A stretch of DNA of 64,000 nt, from positions 2,650,501-2,714,500 of the forward strand of contig NZ_CP131914.1 in NCBI RefSeq assembly GCF_040529045.1. Reading direction: 5' to 3'. The translations under genes were made by a program, and so were the position numbers. The first letter of the stretch is position 1; each line of letters begins with the position of its first letter. Below, piece by piece: positions 24,700 to 33,157 of the stretch. A model generated the notes under the pieces. The model ran no database searches. It had not been told where the DNA came from and saw only the letters and a program-made list of their open reading frames with translations. Source of the stretch: Xanthomonas indica (lineage in GTDB: Bacteria > Pseudomonadota > Gammaproteobacteria > Xanthomonadales > Xanthomonadaceae).

Positions 24700-27600
24700 C
24701 TAGGGCGCCGCCGCCCCGAAGCGTCGGTTGTACTGCACGAACAGCTGGCGACCGACGGTGTCGAACCAGGACATGTCGTAGAACGGGTACACGACGGCGC
24801 TGCGGTCGCGCGGGGGCATCGCGTCGAACAGATTGGTGGTGCCCAGGGACAGCGTGCTGCGCGCATCCAGCCGGCATTCCACGGTGGCATTGACGCGGTA
24901 GCTGGCGCCGATCCACGCCGGCAGCCCGCTGCTCGGGTCGTAGGTGCCGGCGGAGGAGGCCCAGCTGGGCAGGCGCCCCAGCCGCTGCGCATGCAGGGTC
25001 GCCGACCAGGCCTGGCGCGACCAGGTCAGGCTGGCGCTGGCCTTGGTGCGCGGCATGTCGACCCGGCTGTTCACCGCGAACGCGTCCTGCATCGGTTCGC
25101 CGGCGTAGAGCTGGGTGCGGTATTCGCGGACCCAGGTGTAGGCGAGCGATGCGTCGAACGTGCCGAAGCGGGTCTCGCGTTGCCCATGCAGCAGCGCATC
25201 GACGCCGCTGGTGGTGGTGCGGGCCAGATTCATCGGGCCCAGGGCCACGGCGTAGAGCCGTCCGTCTGCCGTGCGGACGACCCGCGAGATGCTCTGCTGG
25301 CAGGCGGGCGAGGCGAGCGGGCGGCGGCCGAGGCGGCAGTCGGCTTCGTCGCGCAATGCGCGGTCGGCGGACAGATCCTCGACCTGGTCGCGCAGATCGA
25401 TGGCGAAGTAGTCCACGCTCAGGTCCAGCCCCTGCAGCGGCGACCAGACCAGTCCCGCTGTCCAGGCGCGGCTGGTTTCCGGTTTCAGCTCCAGATTGCC
25501 GGCGCGCCGACGCAGCAGCGGCTCGTTGTCGAAGCGGCAATCGGCTGCGGCCACGGCGGCATCTTCGCGGGCGCAACGGACGTAGTCGGTGCCCTGGCTT
25601 TCGTCGATGCCCTCACCGGCGTACAGGTAGTGCAGGTCGGGGGCGCGGAACCCCAGGCCCTGCGAGGCACGCAGTAGCAGGCGGTCGCTGGGCCGCCACT
25701 CCAGGCCGGCGCTCCAGGTGAAGCGGCCGATCTGTCGGCCCGAATAGGCGTAGCGGTCGTAGCGCACCGCACTGTCCACGGTCAGCGGTTCCAGCAACGG
25801 CAGGCGCAGTTCCGCGGCCAGCGCCCAGCGCCGGCGTTGGCCGGCGCCGTCGGCATCGCGCCAGCTGTAGTAGTAGGACCGGGTCGCCAGCGGATCGGGG
25901 TGCAGGGCGTAGGCCTGCTCGCCGACTTCGGCGGTGAGCGCGAAGCCGGCATCGCCGCCGCGCAGGCCGAACAGCGCAGGCTGGCGCAGCGTCAGCGTGG
26001 CCGCGTCGACCCGCGTCTGCGGGCGGTAGGTGGTGCGCGCGGCGATCGCGGCGTACTCGGCGGGCGTCAGGGCGGTGTACAGCCGCGCCGGATCGGCGTC
26101 GAAGCTCGGATAGCCCGAGCGCGGGTCCACGCCGACCTGCTCGCCGAGGAACCAGGCATTGGCGCGCGCGGCGACGATCTGCGGCCAGGTGGTGCGCAGG
26201 CGCGCCTGGGCGTGGCTCAGCACCGCCTCGTACGACCAACCGCCGGTGCCGAGCTCGCCCTCGACGCCGGTGGCCACGCTGAGGCGCTTCTGCCGGTTGT
26301 GGACCATGCCGACCGCCAGGCCACCCATTTCCTCCGGCGCGAACTGCCGGTTCCAGTACTCCACCTGCGCGGTACGCCGATTGTAGAAATAGCCTTCCTC
26401 GTTGCCGTCCGGGCGCATGTAGGCCCAGGTCTGGACGCTGCGCATCAGGGCGATGTCCTGCAGGCCCACCTGCACGTCGGCGAACCACTCGGCACGCGTG
26501 CCCAGCGTGCGGTGCAGCGTGGCATAGGCATCGAGGCTGCGCCGACGGTGCAGCACGGTGCCGTAGGCGATGGCGTGCGCACTGCCGCAGTAGTAGCCGG
26601 GCAGGCCGCCGGCACCGGCGCCGTCGCGCGCGCTGTAGCCGGTGTCGTGCCCGTTGAGCGACGCCAGCCCTGCACAGGCCGCGGCGCCCGGGTCGAGGTA
26701 GCGGTCGTCGACATCGGTGCGCAGGAATGCGCGCCGTGGTGCGGCCGCGCGCGCGGTGGGGGCATCGTTGCTGGAATCCTGGCGGTCGCGTTGGTAGGCC
26801 CACAGCGGCTGCTGCAGGTTCGCCTCGATGCTGACCAGGCCGGACAGCGCCTGGCCGGAAAAGCCGTGCGTGAGGCTGGCCTGCAGCGTGCGCGCATCGC
26901 CGCGGCTGCTCTGGCCGACGCGCGCGTCCAGCGTGGTGCCGTCGGCGTCGCGCCTGAGCAGGATGTTGATCACCCCGGCGATCGCGTCGGAGCCGTAGAT
27001 CGCCGAGGCGCTGCCGCTCAGCACCTCGATGCGCTCGACCATGGCCAGCGGAATGCTGGCCACGTCGACGAAGTTGCTGCGGCCGTTGAACGGCAGCGGG
27101 AAGTCGGCCACGCGGCGGCCGTTGATCAGCACCAAGGTGTGGTTCGGCCCCAGTCCGCGCAGGCTCACCTGTTCGGCACCGGGCGAGTAGTCGGCGCCAC
27201 TGGCCGATTGCTGGCTCTGGGTCTCGCCACCGTTCTGGGTCAGCGCACGCAGCACGTCCGGCAGGCGCTGGAAGCCGTTGGCGCGGATCTGCTCGGCCTC
27301 GATCACCGTCACCGGCGCCGGTCCTTCCAGTTGCGCGCGCGGGATCCGCGAGCCGGTGACGTGCAGGGTGGCCAGTTGTGCCGGCGCCGCGGCGACGGGC
27401 GGCGTCTTCGCAGGCGCCGCTGCAACCACCGGTGCGACGACCGCGGCCTGGCGCCGCAGCACGATGTCGCTGCCCTCGCGCTGCGCCTGCAGGCCGGTGC
27501 CCTGCAGCAGTGCGTCCAGCGCCTGCAGCGGATCGGCGATATCGCGCACGCCGGGGGTGGACAGGTCGCGGACCAGATCGGGCCGATACAGCAGTTGCAG

Positions 27601-27747
27601 GCCTGCCTGCCGCGCCAGCGTGTTCAACGCCGGCGCCAATGGCCCGGCCGGGATGTCGAAGCCGCCCGGCTGCGCGATCGCCGAGGCGGCGGCCGTGGCG
27701 AGCAGCACGCCCCACCTCCGTCTCCGCTGGATCGACCGCTGCGACAT
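24700..27747 (-). CDS. TonB-dependent receptor with N-terminal STN signalling domain
   Basis: A 1015-residue outer-membrane receptor. After a signal peptide (VLLATAAASAIA) comes the STN domain (about 28-100: GGFDIPAGPLAPALNTLARQ to GSDIVLRR) that talks to an inner-membrane FecR. A Pro/Ala-rich linker follows, then the plug (VTGSRIPRAQLEGPAP; VSLRGLGPNHTLVLINGRRV; SASAIYGSDAIAGVINILL) and the barrel. The plug is of the type often seen in xanthomonad receptors for carbohydrates or peptides rather than in siderophore receptors. AGGAG six bases before the ATG at 27745-27747 selects this start over two upstream ATGs. It lies directly after fecR and fecI, with which it should form a surface-signalling unit. 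Confidence 0.92.
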   Translation of the reverse strand: MSQRSIQRRRRWGVLLATAAASAIAQPGGFDIPAGPLAPALNTLARQAGLQLLYRPDLVRDLSTPGVRDIADPLQALDALLQGTGLQAQREGSDIVLRRQAAVVAPVVAAAPAKTPPVAAAPAQLATLHVTGSRIPRAQLEGPAPVTVIEAEQIRANGFQRLPDVLRALTQNGGETQSQQSASGADYSPGAEQVSLRGLGPNHTLVLINGRRVADFPLPFNGRSNFVDVASIPLAMVERIEVLSGSASAIYGSDAIAGVINILLRRDADGTTLDARVGQSSRGDARTLQASLTHGFSGQALSGLVSIEANLQQPLWAYQRDRQDSSNDAPTARAAAPRRAFLRTDVDDRYLDPGAAACAGLASLNGHDTGYSARDGAGAGGLPGYYCGSAHAIAYGTVLHRRRSLDAYATLHRTLGTRAEWFADVQVGLQDIALMRSVQTWAYMRPDGNEEGYFYNRRTAQVEYWNRQFAPEEMGGLAVGMVHNRQKRLSVATGVEGELGTGGWSYEAVLSHAQARLRTTWPQIVAARANAWFLGEQVGVDPRSGYPSFDADPARLYTALTPAEYAAIAARTTYRPQTRVDAATLTLRQPALFGLRGGDAGFALTAEVGEQAYALHPDPLATRSYYYSWRDADGAGQRRRWALAAELRLPLLEPLTVDSAVRYDRYAYSGRQIGRFTWSAGLEWRPSDRLLLRASQGLGFRAPDLHYLYAGEGIDESQGTDYVRCAREDAAVAAADCRFDNEPLLRRRAGNLELKPETSRAWTAGLVWSPLQGLDLSVDYFAIDLRDQVEDLSADRALRDEADCRLGRRPLASPACQQSISRVVRTADGRLYAVALGPMNLARTTTSGVDALLHGQRETRFGTFDASLAYTWVREYRTQLYAGEPMQDAFAVNSRVDMPRTKASASLTWSRQAWSATLHAQRLGRLPSWASSAGTYDPSSGLPAWIGASYRVNATVECRLDARSTLSLGTTNLFDAMPPRDRSAVVYPFYDMSWFDTVGRQLFVQYNRRFGAAAP

Positions 27748-27814
27748 ATGCATCTCCTGGTGGCGCGACGGAACGGGGAGGGCGGCGCGCCGCTGCACGG
27801 CGCGGCCGCGACGG

Positions 27815-28876
27815 CTAACGCCTGTGCAGGATCACCGCTTCCGCATGCGATTCCATGCGCACCGGATACTCGCGTTCCAGCAGTCGCGCGAAGCCCTCCA
27901 GATCGTTCCAGCGGATGCTGCCGCTGATCCGCAGCGCGTGCAGCGCCGGATCGGCCAGCACCAGCGGCCGCCGGTTGAAGCGGTTGATCTCGGCCACCGC
28001 CTGCGGCAGCGTCACGTCGTCGAAACTCAGGTAGCCCTGGCGCCAGTCCAGTTGCCGCTCCGCCTCGGCGAGGCCGGCACGGTGAACGCGTGCGCCCTGC
28101 GGACCGGCCGTGGCGATGCTGCCGGCCGGCAGCAGCACGGCCTGGGTGTGGTCGGCGGCGCCGGGATCCTCCATGCGCACCAGGCCCTCGGTCACCACCA
28201 CGCGCAGCGCGTCGCGGTCCTGGCGCACGTCGAAGCGGGTGCCGACCGCGACCACGCGGCGCGCGCCGCTCTGCACCACGAACGGCCGCGCCGGATCCTT
28301 GCGCACCGCGAAGAATGCCTCGCCCCGCTGCAGCACCACCCGGCGCGCCTGCGGCCCGATGCTGGCCTCGAGCAGGCTGTCGCTGCTCAGCGTCGCCTGC
28401 GAGCCATCGGCGAGGGTGACGGTGCGCAGTTCGCCGATCTCGGTGCGGTAGGCCTGGGCCGTCGGTGCCGCGGGCGTCAGCCCCAGGTACAGGCCGGCGG
28501 CAATGGCAACGCTGGCCGCGGTGCCGAGCGCGGCCAGCAGCCAGCCACGGCCGCGGGGCACGGCGCGCCGGTGCGTGCGGACCGAGCGCGCGACGGTCGG
28601 CACCTGCAGCGGCGGCGGGATCGACGGCCCCGGCGTCACCGCCAGACCGGTGCTCAAGCCGCGCGGCGCCGGTTGCCCGGCGGGAATGCCGGCGCCCAGC
28701 GCGCGCAGGCGCGCAGCTTCGTTCCAGGCCACGTCCAGGCGCAGGAACGCCACCCGGTGCGCGGTGGACGCCTCCAGCCATGCGTCGAGTTCGGCCTGAT
28801 CCGCCTCGCTCCAGTTTCCGCTCTCGCGCCGCGTCAGCCACTGCGCGGCCAGCGCTTCAATCGCCCAGCTTTCCAT
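27815..28876 (-). CDS. FecR-type anti-sigma factor/regulator
   Basis: A 353-residue protein. The N-terminal cytoplasmic part, EALAAQWLTRRESGNWSEAD...AWLEASTAHRVAFLRLD, is the anti-sigma region. A membrane helix follows (GWLLAALGTAASVAIAAGLYLGL, about 110-132), then the periplasmic FecR domain (YRTEIGELRTVTLADGSQAT; VAVGTRFDVRQ) and a C-terminal STN-contacting domain (LSFDDVTLPQAVAEINRFNRR). It should hold or activate the adjacent ECF sigma factor in response to substrate on the TonB receptor. Its start overlaps the sigma gene by 20 bp. Confidence 0.93.
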   Translation of the reverse strand: MESWAIEALAAQWLTRRESGNWSEADQAELDAWLEASTAHRVAFLRLDVAWNEAARLRALGAGIPAGQPAPRGLSTGLAVTPGPSIPPPLQVPTVARSVRTHRRAVPRGRGWLLAALGTAASVAIAAGLYLGLTPAAPTAQAYRTEIGELRTVTLADGSQATLSSDSLLEASIGPQARRVVLQRGEAFFAVRKDPARPFVVQSGARRVVAVGTRFDVRQDRDALRVVVTEGLVRMEDPGAADHTQAVLLPAGSIATAGPQGARVHRAGLAEAERQLDWRQGYLSFDDVTLPQAVAEINRFNRRPLVLADPALHALRISGSIRWNDLEGFARLLEREYPVRMESHAEAVILHRR

Positions 28877-29429
28877 CTTGCGGTTCCTGCACCACCACGG
28901 GCATCGGCGCGGCGGTCACCACCGCGCCATGGAAATGATCGGCGAGCAGGCGCACGCCCTTGGCCATGTGTTTTTCGACGGTCTTCTCGCTGATCCCCAG
29001 GCGCACCGCCACCTCCTTTTGCGAAAGTTCCTCCACCCGGCGCAGCCAGAGCACCTCGCGGCAGCGGTCCGGCAGCCGGTCCAGCGCGTGGGCCAGCCGC
29101 GCCAGCACCTGGCGGCCGCCGAGCCAGCGTTCCGGCGAGCGTTCTTCTATCAAGACGTTCAAGTCGTCCGGATTCCCCACCGCCTCGATGGAGACGATGC
29201 GGTTGCGCCTCACCCGGTCGGCCATCAGGTTGCGCGCGGTGGCGAACAGGAAGGCCTGCGGCGTGTCCGGCAAGGCGCGCCGCGCCGCTTCGTAGACGCG
29301 GGTGTAGACCTCCTGGCGCAGATCGTGGATTTCCTGCGGATGCGGCCAGCACCGCATCAGGTAGGCGACCAGCGCCGACTCGTGAATGAGGATGTGCTGG
29401 GCGAACCAGCGGTCCAGTTCATTGCGCAT
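28857..29429 (-). CDS. ECF sigma factor, FecI type
   Basis: A 190-residue sigma factor. Region 2 is seen in ALVAYLMRCWPHPQEIHDLRQEVYTRVYEA and LFATARNLMADRVRRNRI; region 4 in LDRLPDRCREVLWLRRVEELSQKEVAVRLGISEKTVEKHM, which contains the recognition helix. The ATG at 29427-29429 is chosen because a GGGAG precedes it and region 2 starts shortly after; a longer upstream frame adds only an Ala/Arg-rich leader. Together with the FecR and STN-receptor genes it forms a complete surface-signalling set. It probably transcribes the TonB receptor gene. Confidence 0.92.
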   Translation of the reverse strand: MRNELDRWFAQHILIHESALVAYLMRCWPHPQEIHDLRQEVYTRVYEAARRALPDTPQAFLFATARNLMADRVRRNRIVSIEAVGNPDDLNVLIEERSPERWLGGRQVLARLAHALDRLPDRCREVLWLRRVEELSQKEVAVRLGISEKTVEKHMAKGVRLLADHFHGAVVTAAPMPVVVQEPQDGKLGD

Positions 29430-29682
29430 CGCGTCGCTCCCTGCAGGCGCGCCGCGCACGGCCGGCGCGGCGCAAGCGACGGGGCCGGCGCGTCGCTGCA
29501 CCAGGCGGCGGCGTCGGTAATGCCAGGCAACCGCCGCAGCGGCAAAGCAGGGTGCGTCCTGTCACGCGCTTCTCCTTGAGCCGCTGCCATGGGGGAAGCG
29601 GCGGTCTGCTTCGTCTATTCCAGCACGGGCCGAAGCGATCGGCCCGCTCATCCCCTCTAGTTTCCCACCAAGGACCCGGCCA

Positions 29683-30135
29683 ATGCACCTGCTGTCCCGT
29701 TTGCGTCACCACACCTTCGCCCTCCTGCTGTGCACGCTGCCGCTCGCCGGCGCCACGGCCGCCGCGCATGCGGAGCCGGCGCGGCCGGAGGTGGCCAAGC
29801 AGGTCAAGGCCTACGCCTCGGCCGATGGCGTCAAGGTGTCCACGCTGCGCTACGGGCCGCGCGAGCGCCAGCAGGCGTTGATCCAGGTCATCGATGCGGA
29901 CAGCGCCCTCGATGGCAAGATCCTGCTCGCCAGCACCCGCACCACCGACAAGGACACCCGCTACACCGTGCAACTGGACGGGCGCCCCTACGTGCTGCTG
30001 ATCGTCAGCGACGCTGCCGGCGAGCTGTACCTGCCGGGCACGCCGAAGCCGGCCTGGGTGCGCTACGACGCGGACCTGTCGGCGCAGAGCAACCCGGAGC
30101 ACTACCTGACCGATTACCAGGAGCAGGCGCATTGA
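29683..30135 (+). CDS. Small exported protein, unknown
   Basis: A 150-residue protein with a signal peptide (HTFALLLCTLPLAGATAAAHA, cleavage near residue 30). The mature part looks like a small beta-rich domain, with short strands such as KVSTLRYGPRERQQALIQVI, ILLASTRTTDKDTRYTVQL and YVLLIVSDAAGELYLP. No family recognised. It is transcribed away from fecI; the divergent region 29430-29682 should hold the promoters of both, though no clear ECF or sigma-70 elements could be picked by eye. Probably periplasmic. Confidence 0.6.
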   Translation: MHLLSRLRHHTFALLLCTLPLAGATAAAHAEPARPEVAKQVKAYASADGVKVSTLRYGPRERQQALIQVIDADSALDGKILLASTRTTDKDTRYTVQLDGRPYVLLIVSDAAGELYLPGTPKPAWVRYDADLSAQSNPEHYLTDYQEQAH

Positions 30136-30239
30136 CGCGCTGCGCCGGCGCGGTGCTCCGACGCCTGTCGCCGTCTCTCGGCAACGCCGGCGAACGCCAC
30201 TTTGCGATGATGCCGGCCTCGTCATGCGATCCTGATGTC

Positions 30240-30656
30240 ATGAAACCATCGCGGCCGGTTGCGCATTTCGCAAGCATGTGTGGCGCGGCTCTGGTCGCCG
30301 CGCTCAGCGTGTGCGCTGTCGCGCAGGCCGCGCCGCCGGCGGCGACCGCGACGCGCTGCGGCTGGTTCGACAATCCCTCGCCAGGCAACGCCACGCTCGT
30401 GGACAGGGACGGCGAATGGACGGTCGGCCAGCAGGGCGGGCATCAGGCCGACGGCACGTGGCCGACGTTTCCCCACGCGCGCTGGGTGGCGACCGGGACC
30501 GGCAGTGCCGGCTATGGCTGCGCCTGTCTGGAGGTACGCTCGCAAGACGACACCCGGGAGGTGATCACGATCGTGTCCGCCACAGTGCAGCCTTTGAAGA
30601 CCTGCCGGCAGGACAAGGCGCTGCGGGGCAAGGAGCCGGAGAATCCGCTGAAATAA
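30240..30656 (+). CDS. DUF4087 exported protein
   Basis: A 138-residue protein with a signal sequence (ALVAALSVCAVAQAA). The mature part RCGWFDNPSPGNATLVDRDG, followed by WTVGQQGGHQADGTWP and YGCACLEV, is the recognisable DUF4087 pattern. Conserved Cys in RCGW, CACL and LKTCRQDKAL probably form disulphides in the periplasm. Family function is unknown. The ATG at 30240 gives the signal peptide. It lies 104 bp after the preceding small exported protein on the same strand and may share its promoter. Confidence 0.75.
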   Translation: MKPSRPVAHFASMCGAALVAALSVCAVAQAAPPAATATRCGWFDNPSPGNATLVDRDGEWTVGQQGGHQADGTWPTFPHARWVATGTGSAGYGCACLEVRSQDDTREVITIVSATVQPLKTCRQDKALRGKEPENPLK

Positions 30657-30734
30657 GGGTTCGCTTCGCGGCGGATTGCCGGAGCGGCGCTGATCCTGGC
30701 AGTGTTGCTGCAGCGTCCGCGGATCGCGGAAACG

Positions 30735-30760
30735 AAAAAAGGAGCCGAAGCTCCTTTTTT
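30735..30760 (-). terminator. Intrinsic terminator of tRNA-Gly (bidirectional)
   Basis: GGAGC (30741-30745), loop CGAA, GCTCC (30750-30754), flanked by A6 on one side and T6 on the other. The flanking runs make it work in both directions: downstream of tRNA-Gly on the minus strand and after the DUF4087 gene on the plus strand. Confidence 0.85.
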
Positions 30761-30800
30761 CAGTGGCTCACTCGCATCGCAGGAGGCAAGTGACGCAATT

Positions 30801-30876
<76 letters not shown>

Positions 30877-31003
30877 TTGGGAGCCGCGCATTCTACACGC
30901 CTGCCGGGGGCTGCGCTAGCCCTTCGTTGCAAAAAAAAGTCCGAGGCGGGCCGCAGGCGGTTCCGCCGCGCCCAAGGAGCCGCGACCGTCGCCCCGGCCC
31001 GGC

Positions 31004-32125
31004 TCACGCCGCCAGCCACCACCACGCCAGCAACGCCACCAGCAAGGTCGCAGTGCCGCCCAGCAAGCGCGGCCGCCGCCACCAGCGCCGCGGCTGGCGG
31101 TCGATGGCATTGGCGCCGGCCCGGCGCAGCAGGCCGCGGGCGAACCCCTGACGATCCATGCTGCGGTCGCAGGCGTCGACGCAGGCGCCGCACGCGGTGC
31201 AGGCGTAATGCGCGCCGTTGCGTGGATCGATGCCGGCCGGGCAGGCCTGCACGCAGGCGTCGCAGGCCACGCAGTCGCCGAGTTGCTCGGCGCTGAACTT
31301 GGGCAGGGTGCCGGCATACGCGGCCAGCGCCTCGCCGCGGCTGCCGCCCTGGCCGGCGAGCTGGGCGATGCTGGCGCGCAAGGCATAGTCGCGGGCGGTG
31401 ACCGGGTCGAGCAGGCGCCGCCCGCGCTGGGCGATGCTGCCGTGGCCGCGTTCGCGGGCGCCGCGCGGTTCGCCGCGCATCGCGTCGTAGCCGATCAGCG
31501 GCGTGTCGCGGTCGCACAGCAGCGGTTGCAGGCGCGCGTACGGACACAGGTAGCGGCAGGCCTGGCTGCGCAGGAAGCCGGCATTGCCCCAGGTGGCCAG
31601 CGCGTAGAACAGCACCCAGAACGTCTCCCAGCCGCTCCAGGCGAACGGATGCAGGCGCGCGACCAGGTCGGCAATCGGCACGAAGTAGCCGACGAAGCTG
31701 ACCCCGGTCCACAGCGCCACGGTCGCCCACACCAGGTGCCGCGCCGCGGGCGGCCAGTCGGCGAAGCGGCGTTCGATCCAGGCGAAGGCATGGCTCCACA
31801 CCGTCTGCGGACAGGCGAAGCCGCACCACAGGCGCCCGGCCAGGGTGGTGAACACCGCCAGGGCCGCGGCGGCGACGCCCAGGGCCAGCAGCAGCCAGCC
31901 GACGTCGTGCGGCCACAGGGTCCAGCCGAACAGGTCGAAGCGCCGCGCCGGCAGGTCCAGCAGCAGCGCCTGGCGGCTCTGCCAGTGCAGCCATGGCAGC
32001 AGGTAGAACGCGGCGAACAGCAGCCACAGCGCACTGCGGCGCAGCTGCGTGTAGCGATGCGGCGGCGCCGGGCAGGCTGCGCTGACGGGCGGGGTGACCA
32101 GGCGCAATGGAATGGGGCGGGGCAT
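31004..32125 (-). CDS. CcoG/RdxA-like 4Fe-4S membrane protein lacking the C-terminal domain
   Basis: A 373-residue inner-membrane protein with several membrane helices. CcoG motifs are visible: WCGFACPQTVW (about 85-95) and CRYLCPYARLQ. A dicluster ferredoxin region follows: CVACDACVQACPAGIDP then CTACGACVDACD. It ends after a hydrophobic helix (LLGGTATLLVALLAWWWLAA), whereas typical CcoG/FixG proteins are around 470 residues and carry a further periplasmic Ig-like domain. The 127 bp to tRNA-Gly cannot hold that domain, so this is a real truncation, not a frameshift. CcoG is involved in copper delivery to cbb3 oxidase. No ccoNOPQ genes are in the window. An 11-bp gap follows the small membrane protein upstream. 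Confidence 0.85.
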   Translation of the reverse strand: MPRPIPLRLVTPPVSAACPAPPHRYTQLRRSALWLLFAAFYLLPWLHWQSRQALLLDLPARRFDLFGWTLWPHDVGWLLLALGVAAAALAVFTTLAGRLWCGFACPQTVWSHAFAWIERRFADWPPAARHLVWATVALWTGVSFVGYFVPIADLVARLHPFAWSGWETFWVLFYALATWGNAGFLRSQACRYLCPYARLQPLLCDRDTPLIGYDAMRGEPRGARERGHGSIAQRGRRLLDPVTARDYALRASIAQLAGQGGSRGEALAAYAGTLPKFSAEQLGDCVACDACVQACPAGIDPRNGAHYACTACGACVDACDRSMDRQGFARGLLRRAGANAIDRQPRRWWRRPRLLGGTATLLVALLAWWWLAA

Positions 32126-32136
32126 GCGCAGCCCGC

Positions 32137-32445
32137 TCAGGACAGCGGCGTGGCGTCGTCGCCGTGCGGCGCCGGACGCAACAGGAAGCCGGTCAGCAGG
32201 CTCGAGGCCAGCGTCGCCAGCCAGAACATGAAGAACCCCACCGTATAGCCCAGTTCGCGGCTCAGCTGGCGGCCGGGGAAGGTGATGTCGCGCAGCGCCA
32301 GCGGATCGACCAGGGCGAAGAACAACACGCTCATGGCCCCGGCGACCAGGAAGCTCGGCCACAGGATCACCCCCAGCCGCTGCACCAGCGGGCGCGGCGT
32401 GGCGGGATCGAGCGGGTCGAGCAGCGGATCGTCGGGAGACGCCAT
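32137..32445 (-). CDS. Small two-helix membrane protein upstream of the CcoG-like gene
   Basis: A 102-residue protein with two membrane helices (WPSFLVAGAMSVLFFALV near 29-46 and ELGYTVGFFMFWLATLASSLLTGFL near 66-90). The N-terminus is acidic and Pro-rich (MASPDDPLLDPLDPATP). The ATG at 32443-32445 is chosen; an alternative ATG five codons upstream adds little. I recognise no named family, but placement 11 bp before a CcoG-like gene and downstream of an FNR-type box suggests an accessory role in micro-aerobic respiration. Its charge pattern places the middle loop in the periplasm. Confidence 0.6.
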   Translation of the reverse strand: MASPDDPLLDPLDPATPRPLVQRLGVILWPSFLVAGAMSVLFFALVDPLALRDITFPGRQLSRELGYTVGFFMFWLATLASSLLTGFLLRPAPHGDDATPLS

Positions 32446-32603
32446 GACGGTGGATTCCATTGCGAAAGGAGGGTGCGGCATGCACCAAGGCAGCGGCGCC
32501 ACACGTCGCCGCGCCTGCCAGCCGCCTGGCCGCCGATCCCCCGTCGACACCGGCGTCGGCGCATGCCGCAGCTGCAGACTAGGCAGCGCCGGCCGGCCCG
32601 ACA

Positions 32604-32617
32604 TTGATCCTGATCAA
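32604..32617. promoter_or_regulatory. FNR/Anr-type box, perfect
   Basis: TTGAT-CCTG-ATCAA is an exact match to the FNR half-site pair TTGAT-N4-ATCAA. It lies in the divergent region, 56 bp before the truncated-haemoglobin start and about 158 bp before the small membrane protein and CcoG-like genes. It probably gives oxygen-limited activation of one or both. Confidence 0.75.
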
Positions 32618-32672
32618 GGCCGTCGCGGTGGCGGCGTGGAGACTGGTGGGCGTCGAGCGACGCGGAGCCAGC

Positions 32673-33113
32673 ATGCAGGACGAGATCGTGGGGATACCCT
32701 TGCCTGGGCCGGAACTTTGCAGCGAGGCCGAGGTGCGGGCCCTGGTCGAGGCGTTCTACCGTCGCGTGCGCGCCGATGCCGATCTGTCGACGGTGTTCGC
32801 CGCGCACATCGAGGACTGGGACGCGCACGAGCAGCAGCTGTGCGATTTCTGGTCGGCGATGCTGCGCGGAACCCGCCGCTTCCACGGTGCGCCGATGCCC
32901 CGGCACATGGCCATGCGCGAACTCAGCGCCCTGCTGTTCCAGCGCTGGCTGGGCCTGTTCCGCGCCACCACCGCCGAGCTGACCAACCAGCCGATGCGCC
33001 TGCTGGCCGACGACATCGCCCAGCGCATCGCCGAGACCTTCTGGCGCCGCCACCAGATGAGCTGGCGTCCGTTCGAGCCGGTGTCGCCGCTGCCGGCCGC
33101 GTGCGCGGATTGA
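32673..33113 (+). CDS. Group III truncated haemoglobin
   Basis: A 146-residue globin. The short core runs from EAEVRALVEAFYRRVRAD to the C-terminal helices. The pattern HEQQLCDFWSAMLRGTRRFHGAPMPRHMAM has the proximal His at residue 78 and the conserved FW and Trp92 (RWLGLF) expected in group III. The ATG at 32673 gives the normal length for the family; upstream in-frame sequence overlaps the FNR box. These proteins bind O2, NO or other ligands and are linked to nitrosative stress or low-oxygen growth. The stop overlaps a second FNR-type box ahead of hemN. Confidence 0.9.
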   Translation: MQDEIVGIPLPGPELCSEAEVRALVEAFYRRVRADADLSTVFAAHIEDWDAHEQQLCDFWSAMLRGTRRFHGAPMPRHMAMRELSALLFQRWLGLFRATTAELTNQPMRLLADDIAQRIAETFWRRHQMSWRPFEPVSPLPAACAD

Positions 33114-33123
33114 TCCAGGTCAA
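33110..33123. promoter_or_regulatory. FNR/Anr-type box ahead of hemN
   Basis: TTGAT-CCAG-GTCAA differs from the perfect palindrome at one position in the second half. It overlaps the haemoglobin stop codon and lies 35 bp before the hemN start. It is the expected place for oxygen-responsive control of oxygen-independent haem synthesis. Confidence 0.7.
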
Positions 33124-33157
33124 GGCGGCCGCGCCGGGCGCCGCGCATGCTGGATCC

